From Apodemus sylvaticus (taxonomy: Eukaryota > Chordata > Mammalia > Rodentia > Muridae): DNA of 64,000 nt. How positions within the stretch are numbered: position 1 is the first letter of the stretch; each line of letters opens with the position of its first letter. Made by a program: the position numbers and the translations under genes. The notes beneath the pieces were generated by a model, which worked only from the letters and a program-made list of their open reading frames with translations, ran no database searches and was not told the DNA's origin. Of this stretch, positions 60,357-64,000 are shown piece after piece. The DNA is taken from NCBI RefSeq assembly GCF_947179515.1, contig NC_067478.1, positions 4,253,224-4,317,223 of the forward strand. The letters are read 5' to 3'.

Positions 60357-63300
60357 TGTGTAGAGAATTACCTCATTCTTTGAGTTTCTCTGGAAAAACA
60401 ACGGCTCAGACCCCAGAGCACAGCTGCTGCCATCTCTGACATTCAGATCTCAGCTCGCTGCCATGGTTCTCAGAGTGAGTTCAGAATACCTGACTTGGCC
60501 AGAGGGAACCAGAAATTTCTAAGACCCTTCCCTCCTCTCAAGTATTTATTTATTTAGTTTTTGCAATGCCAATACATCTTCTGTGCCCATTCCCTCCGTC
60601 CTGAGCTCCACCTTACCCCTCTTTAATGAGTTCTGAACCTCATGTTGCTCTAGTAGACGTGCAGTCTGCTCACAGTCTGCTCACACCAGTCACAGCGGAG
60701 TCTTGTCCGGCTTTGCCCAGAGCCGGCCTCCGGCCCATCTTGAGTGGAAGGAGGAGGTAATGGCAGTGATCGTCCACTCTTCCATCTCTCCATCCTTCTT
60801 CCTTCCTTCCTCCTCTCTCTCTAAGGCTCCATGCCTCCCTGAATGCCCATGTTGATCCCATCAGAGAATGAAAATCCGGCTGCTTGAAAAGTAGTTTGAC
60901 TTATTTTCTATTCTTTTCCGTATATGAGTCTTTTTCTTTTCTTTTAATCCTAATCTGTGTCTTTCTTTTCTTAGAGGATTGCTTTGTAAAGGAAAACAAT
61001 AGCGAAGACTTCATAATGTGTGGGACATGGCCCGGCAGCAGGTAAGAGGTCTAGACTGTGTCCCTCCGAGGCAAGCACGCCGCGAGTGTTTGGGCTATGA
61101 GCGCATAGTCGTCACGTATTGGCTAGTACAGCGATCGGAGTCCCCAGTGATGAGTTTCCTGTGCCTAAGCATATTTATTTATTTACTTTAGCTTTCAATT
61201 ATTATTTCTTTTGATTTTATTCATTTCTATATGTAGGGGTGTTTTGCACGCCTGTATTGAGTACCATGCTCACGCAGTACCTGGAGATGCCAGAAGAGGG
61301 CGCCAGATCCTCTGGGACTGGAGTTACAGGCGGCTCTGTGCCGCTGCAGCGTGGGTGATGGAAAGGAGGTTTGGGTCTCTGGAAGAGCAGTCAGTGATGT
61401 TAACCGTAGGCTCCTCACTGTTGCGTTTAAAGTCAAAGTTTCATGACATCCCCTCAAACTTAGGATCCTCATGCCTCAGCCTTCCAAATAGCTGGGACTA
61501 TAGGCATGTGTTACCATGCCTGGCTTACATGAGCTTGGATTTGTGTTATTTAAATGAAAAAAAAAATTTTTTTTTAGCTGGGCAATGGTGCCACATGAGA
61601 CGCAGAGGCAGGTGGATCTCTGAGTTCAAGGCCAGCCTGGTCTACAAACCAAGTTCCAGGACAGCCAGGGCTATGCAGAGAAACCCTGTCTTAAAACATA
61701 ACACCCCCCCCCCCCCACACACACACACCACCACCACCACCACCACCAAACAAGAACAAGTCATTTCCAAGTGTGGCTAGTAGGTTTCTTTCCAGTTATG
61801 TGGAGTTAGTAGTTCACAACAAATATGTAGAAAATTCAATGATATTTCAAATTTATGGAATGGATCTTTGAATCTTTCAAAGATGAATAGTTAATAGGAC
61901 TATAAGACCAAAAAAGGAATTCCTCCTTGTTTGAGCACAGACTATTATTCATCCACAGGAAAGCAGGCAATATTCTGTCATGAGGAAGCTACGGAAGATT
62001 GGTAAGACGCACTCCCATGGACTTATGATGAGAGATCCACGTGACGAGTGAATAAATCAATGCGTTTCTCTCTCCGTGGAAAACTGGAAGCTTATAAAGC
62101 TAATTGTTAGCGGTACCTGTAGTAGGCAGGACCAAGAGACTCAGGAGGGAGACTTAATAACTATCATGAATATAATTTTTTAGGGTACAACATTTTTATT
62201 TTAAATTATGTAAATCACCATTGTCCCAAAGTTCATTCTTTTTTTCTGTCCCTTTCTCTAATTTCATTTTTATTTTTCAATTTATCTTTTTATCCTTTGT
62301 CAGTGTCATGCATATATGTAATGAATTTTAGGGATTTCCCCGTTGCCCTCCTTCTACCTCTGAAACATGTCTTTTTTCCAGTGCTTCCCCTCCTTCCTTT
62401 GTGGGGTGTGTGTGTGTGTGTGTGTGTTATGGTGTATGTATGTGTGTGGTGTGGTTGTGTGTATGTGTGTGTATGTGGTATGTGTGGTATAGTTTGTGTG
62501 TATGTTTGGTGTGTGTGTATGTGTGTTGTATGTGTTTGTGTGTGGTATATTGTGTGTGTATGATGTGTATGTGTGTGTATGTGTGGTATGTTTGGTGTGG
62601 TTGTGTGTATGTATGTGGTATGTGTGGTATAGTTTGTGTGTATGTTTGGTGTGTGTGTATGTGTGTTGTGTGTGGTTGTGTGTATATGGTGTGTATGTGT
62701 ATGTGTGTATGGTGTGTTTGGTGTGGTGTGTGTGTGTGTATGGTATGTGTGTGTATGTGTGTGTATGTGTGGTGTGTTTGGTGTGGTGTGTGGTATGTGT
62801 GTGTATGGTGTGTATGTGTATGTGTGTGTGTGGTGTGTTTGGTGTGGTGTGTGGTATGTGTGTGTATGGTGTGTATGTGTATGTGTGTGTGTGGTGTGTT
62901 TGGTGTGGTGTGTGTGTGTATGTGTGTGTATGTGTGGTGTGTTTAGTGTGTTGTGTGTTTGTGTGTGGTGTGTGGTATGTGTGTATATGGTATGTGTGTA
63001 TGTGTGGGGTGTGTGTGTATCCCACTGAGTTTAATCAGGGTTGCTTACAAGAAGAGGCCTAGGCAGTTAGCTTCTGGAGTACTGGAGCTTACCAGTGCCT
63101 ATGCCCTTCCCCAGCAACCACTAACTGTCAGTCTTTGCTCTTGGAGAAGGTAGGGCCTCTTGAGGGATACCTGTGTCCATGATGGGATGTTGACAGGTCC
63201 CATCTTGTGCAGCTCTGTGCTGGTTCCCACAGCTCCTGGGACATGTGTTTTGATATTGCTATAGTGCCTTGGGCTTGCATTTAATCTTTCAATGAACACC

Positions 63301-63615
63301 TGGCTAATATGATTTCATTATCAATCCCTTGGGAGGGTCAGTGAGAGGCCTTGAGGGGAAGTCAGGGAAACATAGGAGGCAGCCATTCTCTACGTCTTCT
63401 TGAGGGAGTTGGACTGGGCGTGGGGAGAGGGGAAAGCTAATCTTTTCTTGATTCTCTTGTCTCCGACATCTAGACACTGTCCCAGTGGTTCCACGTGCAA
63501 CAAAACCGCATTTAACCCAGACTATAATTATACGAACTTTGACAACTTTGGCTGGTCTTTTCTTGCCATGTTCCGGGTTATGACTCAAGACTCTTGGGAG
63601 AAGCTTTATCGACAG
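46896..63615 (+). CDS. Scn11a: Sodium channel Nav1.9 alpha subunit, 5' part (coding exons 1-8, partial)
   Basis: Voltage-gated sodium channel alpha subunit of the Nav1.9 type, a plasma-membrane channel giving persistent TTX-resistant current in nociceptors. Exons I join: 46896-47162, 51698-51816, 53023-53115, 55010-55138, 57062-57156, 60100-60273, 60975-61041, 63474-63615. These total 1086 nt (362 codons) with consistent phases. Seen: N-terminal domain (1-128), S1 (about 128-148), S2 (161-180), S3 (190-208), S4 with R219/R222/R225/K228, S4-S5 linker, S5 (253-277), an extracellular loop with sequons N288, N300, N324 and N333, and the pore loop with selectivity-filter D354. S355 follows D354; a serine there is the hallmark of TTX-resistant Nav1.8/Nav1.9. 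The N-terminal sequence [20 protein letters not shown] and the overall match identify Scn11a rather than Scn10a or Scn5a. The full protein is about 1,765-1,790 residues, so S6 of domain I and domains II-IV lie outside the window. Exon boundaries are inferred from splice signals and family alignment. Confidence 0.96.
47163..49715 (+). other. Scn11a: Scn11a intron 1, first part
   Basis: MIR pieces at about 47425-47500, 47655-47720 and 48885-48970. Two antisense B3 SINEs at 47850-47990 and 48025-48187 (both with GT runs). The rest is unique, with no additional exon seen. Confidence 0.55.
49720..50105 (+). repeat. L1-type 3' repeat, sense (intron 1)
   Basis: TGCTGGTTAGTTCTTTGTCC to AAGCAACCGAAAGGAAACTA, with GAGAAAATGCCTCCATCAGG. 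The complement of the antisense family seen upstream. Confidence 0.65.
50320..50945 (-). repeat. L1-type 3' repeat, antisense, expanded by a minisatellite
   Basis: The same family as 37455-37810, with a 47-bp segment amplified in its middle (50529-50857). The element resumes with GGGTCTTCCCACCTTAATTA. Confidence 0.7.
50529..50857 (+). repeat. 47-bp minisatellite, exactly seven units (intron 1)
   Basis: TCAGG(A/G)(C/T) unit starts fall at 50529, 50576, 50623, 50670, 50717, 50764 and 50811, every 47 bp. Units differ by only a few bases (for example CTCC at about 50724, TCGGG at 50764). Near-perfect units imply recent expansion. Confidence 0.97.
50985..51195 (-). repeat. B3 SINE, antisense, with (GT)n
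   Basis: GT run at 51006-51042, then CAAACTCAGGTCTCCAGC and TGAGCCCTCTCACCAGCCCC. Confidence 0.8.
51698..51816 (+). CDS. Scn11a: Scn11a coding exon 2
   Basis: 119 nt, the length usual for this exon in sodium channel genes. Acceptor TTCTTCACAG|ACA, phase 0. Encodes residues 90-128 plus two bases of S129: TFMVLNKKRTIYRF... to MIRISVH, the conserved segment before S1. It ends just before ATATCCTTT, a minor-class (U12) 5' splice site, not a GT donor. An apparent continuation of the frame to 51898 is intronic. Confidence 0.95.
51817..53022 (+). other. Scn11a: U12-type AT-AC intron (Scn11a intron 2)
   Basis: The intron starts ATATCCTTT (51817-51825), an exact match to the minor-spliceosome 5' site. 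It ends GTCAC, with a branch-point element GCCTTAAC at 53003-53010 about 12-13 nt before the AC, which is the usual spacing. AT-AC introns at this position are known in other vertebrate sodium channel genes. The intron also contains a B1-like SINE, a G-run at about 52046-52062 and a B4-like SINE. Confidence 0.93.
51895..52805 (-). repeat. B1 and B4 SINEs inside the U12 intron
   Basis: Antisense B1 at about 51900-52035 (GGTCTCGTAGCTCAGGCTAT). G-run at about 52046-52062. Antisense B4 at 52590-52800 (GGGTCTCACGTAGTCCAGGC). 52065-52590 is unique. Confidence 0.65.
53023..53115 (+). CDS. Scn11a: Scn11a coding exon 3 (S1 segment)
   Basis: 93 nt. It completes S129 and encodes VFSMFIICTVIINCMFMA (S1), then the S1-S2 loop to E160. 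The upstream intron ends in CAC, not CAG; using AC at 53021-53022 gives the expected SVHS-VFSM protein junction, whereas the nearby CAG at 53029-53031 would shift the frame and delete conserved residues. The donor is CCTGA|GTGAGT. Confidence 0.93.
53160..54935. repeat. SINEs of Scn11a intron 3
   Basis: B4 (sense) at 53163-53360. B1-like at 54085-54215. B3 (sense) at 54243-54470 with an A/T-rich tail. A B1 piece at 54485-54590. Antisense B2/B3 at 54670-54800. Antisense B4 at 54815-54930. 53400-54080 is AT-rich with nothing recognised. Confidence 0.7.
55010..55138 (+). CDS. Scn11a: Scn11a coding exon 4 (S2 and most of S3)
   Basis: 129 nt, the standard length of this exon in the family. Acceptor TTTGTAG|ATATG, donor CAGC|GTAAGA. 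Encodes residues 161-202: YVFIGIYILEAVIKILARGF (S2), the intracellular loop VDEFSFLRD, and PWNWLDFIVIGT (S3). It includes the S2 acidic charge E170 that counter-charges the S4 arginines in this family. Confidence 0.95.
55780..56945. repeat. SINEs of Scn11a intron 4
   Basis: Antisense B3/B4 at about 55800-56085. Antisense B4 at about 56110-56420 (CCGCTGAGCCACACCCCCAA). Sense B4 at about 56740-56945 (GAGAGACCCTGTCTCAAAAA). 55140-55780 is unique. Confidence 0.6.
57062..57156 (+). CDS. Scn11a: Scn11a coding exon 5 (S4 voltage sensor)
   Basis: 95 nt. Acceptor TTCTAG|GATC, donor CTCAG|GTAAGC. Encodes the end of S3 and the S4 voltage sensor, SALRTFRVFRALKAISVIS, residues 204-234. The gating charges are R219, R222, R225 and K228. 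R222 and R225 are the positions altered in human familial episodic pain (SCN11A R222H/S, R225C), and the numbering here coincides with human. Only one copy of this exon is visible. The alternative 5N/5A pair known from several other Nav genes is not apparent in introns 4 or 5. Confidence 0.95.
57400..57548 (-). repeat. L1 ORF2 fragment, antisense (intron 5)
   Basis: TTAGGAGTGGTGTAGCAAGA... and CCATGCTGATTTCCATAGTG read as reverse-complement L1. Confidence 0.6.
57550..57815. repeat. Polypyrimidine tract (intron 5)
   Basis: About 265 nt of CTTCC/CCCTCC units with very few purines on the + strand. Proline/serine ORFs here are by-products. Confidence 0.93.
58547..58858 (+). repeat. 34/35-bp minisatellite, nine units (intron 5)
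   Basis: Units start at 58547, 58581, 58615, 58650, 58685, 58720, 58755, 58790 and 58825. Common core: GCAGAGGTCTGTCCTGTCCT. Three unit types (TCAGCTGTGCATTGG, GCAACTGTGCACGAG, TCAGTTGTGGATGGG) recur in order, so 58650-58754 and 58755-58858 form a 105-bp higher-order repeat. Confidence 0.97.
58970..59365 (-). repeat. L1 ORF2 fragment, antisense (intron 5)
   Basis: CAGGTCTTACAGTAAGGCCT, CTAATCCATTGTGAATAG and AAATCAAGTATGGTGGTCCC follow reverse-complement L1 ORF2. 57840-58540 and 59370-60090 are otherwise unique. Confidence 0.7.
60100..60273 (+). CDS. Scn11a: Scn11a coding exon 6 (S4-S5 linker, S5)
   Basis: 174 nt. Acceptor CCCCAG|GTCTG, donor AACA|GTAAGT. Encodes residues 236-292: LKVIVGALLRSVKKLVDVM (S4-S5 linker), ILTLFCLSIFALVGQQLF (S5) and the start of the extracellular loop, with cysteines C280 and C285 and sequon N288 (NST). 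Confidence 0.95.
60323..60357. repeat. (CA)n microsatellite (intron 6)
   Basis: An interrupted CA run. The rest of intron 6 (to 60974) is unique. Confidence 0.95.
60975..61041 (+). CDS. Scn11a: Scn11a coding exon 7 (extracellular loop of domain I)
   Basis: 67 nt. Acceptor TTTTCTTAG|AGG, donor AGCAG|GTAAGA. Encodes DCFVKENNSEDFIMCGTWPGS, residues 294-314, with sequon N300 and cysteines C295 and C308. This loop is the fastest-evolving part of domain I, and several residues differ from what I recall for mouse and rat. Confidence 0.93.
61165..61745. repeat. B3 (antisense), B1 (antisense), B1 (sense) with C/CA/CCA run
   Basis: B3 at about 61205-61410 (GGGCGCCAGATCCTCTGGGA). B1 remnant at 61440-61535. 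Sense B1 at 61577-61700 (AGGCCAGCCTGGTCTACAAA), then (C)n(CA)n(CCA)n to about 61748. Confidence 0.8.
61750..62400. other. Unique AT-rich part of intron 7
   Basis: Nothing recognised. Confidence 0.5.
62403..63025. repeat. 620-bp GT-rich tract with internal tandem units (intron 7)
   Basis: Two periodicities are visible. A 140-bp duplication (GTATGTGGTATGTGTGGTAT at 62471 and 62611). A 60/61-bp unit (GGTGTGTTTGGTGTGGTGTG at 62711, 62771, 62832 and 62893). It ends about 450 nt before exon 8. Confidence 0.93.
63474..63615 (+). CDS. Scn11a: Scn11a coding exon 8 (domain I pore loop)
   Basis: 142 nt. Acceptor GACATCTAG|ACAC. Encodes residues 316-362, ending SFLAMFRVMTQDSWEKLYRQ: the pore helix, D354 (first residue of the DEKA selectivity filter) and S355. 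Sequons are N324 (NKT) and N333 (NYT). The donor CAG|GTTCCT is weak after position +2, but it is where the family junction (LYRQ then ILRTSG) requires it. The frame remains open to 63756 in the intron; that tail is not expected to be coding. Confidence 0.95.
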
Positions 63616-63874
63616 GTTCCTGTTTATATTCTCTCTGACTCCCCGATCCATTCTGACCTCCCTTTGTCTTACCAACCCATTTATCATTTATTTAAAAGCT
63701 ACCCTCCAGTTCCTTCTTTGTCATCTCTTGCTTATCTGAATTGGCTGTATGATTGAATCCTGCTTCAGAGATTGTGTTAGAAACTCTAAGACAATGAAAC
63801 AAGATGCCGGAAATACGAGCACAAACTCTTTCTTCATGCATTACCCCCAACTGCTTTTCCAGCCTTAGCGCACG

Positions 63875-63952
63875 CTTCCTGTGTCTCTGTCTCTCTGTCT
63901 GTCTCTCTATCTCTGTCTCTTTCTGTGTCTCTGTCTCTGTCTCTCTCTCTTC
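63875..63952. repeat. CT-rich simple repeat (intron 8)
   Basis: CTCTGTCTCT-type units. The rest of 63616-64000 is unique intron sequence. Confidence 0.85.
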
Positions 63953-64000
63953 TGCCTTTTCTATTTTGAAAACTCACAAGCACCACTGAGAGAGTTATGG

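Noticed and set aside
62354..63062. ORFs of 181-223 codons over the GT tract
   Set aside because: Low-complexity translation of GT-rich DNA inside Scn11a intron 7.

Overview
This is vertebrate nuclear DNA, very probably from a muroid (mouse/rat-like) rodent. It has a split gene with GT-AG introns and one AT-AC intron, no dense ORFs, abundant B1, B2/B3, B4/ID-type SINEs and rodent L1 debris, and long CA/GT microsatellites. The encoded protein resembles what I remember of mouse and rat Nav1.9 but matches neither exactly, so I do not name a species.

The one real gene is Scn11a (Nav1.9, the persistent TTX-resistant sodium channel of nociceptors). It lies on the + strand, and its first eight coding exons occupy 46896-63615. 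All phases join cleanly into 362 codons: the cytoplasmic N-terminus, domain I S1-S6 up to the pore loop, and the selectivity-filter aspartate. The rest of the gene lies beyond position 64000. The second intron is a minor-spliceosome (U12) AT-AC intron, as in other sodium channel genes. A possible non-coding first exon with a TATA-like box is proposed at about 41194-41358.

The 46 kb upstream has no protein gene I can support. Region 0.7-10.3 kb is bounded by two nearly identical LTRs in opposite orientation. Between them lie a KRAB-type zinc-finger pseudogene split by a solo LTR with a clean 6-bp target duplication, and L1-type repeats. Region 10.5-20 kb has a 30-bp minisatellite, an 800-bp AC-rich tract, MIRs and mostly unique sequence. 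Region 20.4-24.25 kb holds a large inverted duplication whose arms share the same SINEs. Region 24-46 kb is SINE and L1 territory with a 5'-truncated L1 carrying target duplications and an old L1 block at 43.6-45.3 kb.

The Scn11a introns hold two clean minisatellites (7 x 47 bp in intron 1, 9 x about 35 bp in intron 5), a 280-bp pyrimidine tract and a 620-bp GT-rich tract just before exon 8. I found no CRISPR array, operon, RNA gene or recognisable new enzymatic system. The points worth a second look are the U12 intron, the inverted duplications, the LTR-split pseudogene and the tandem arrays.
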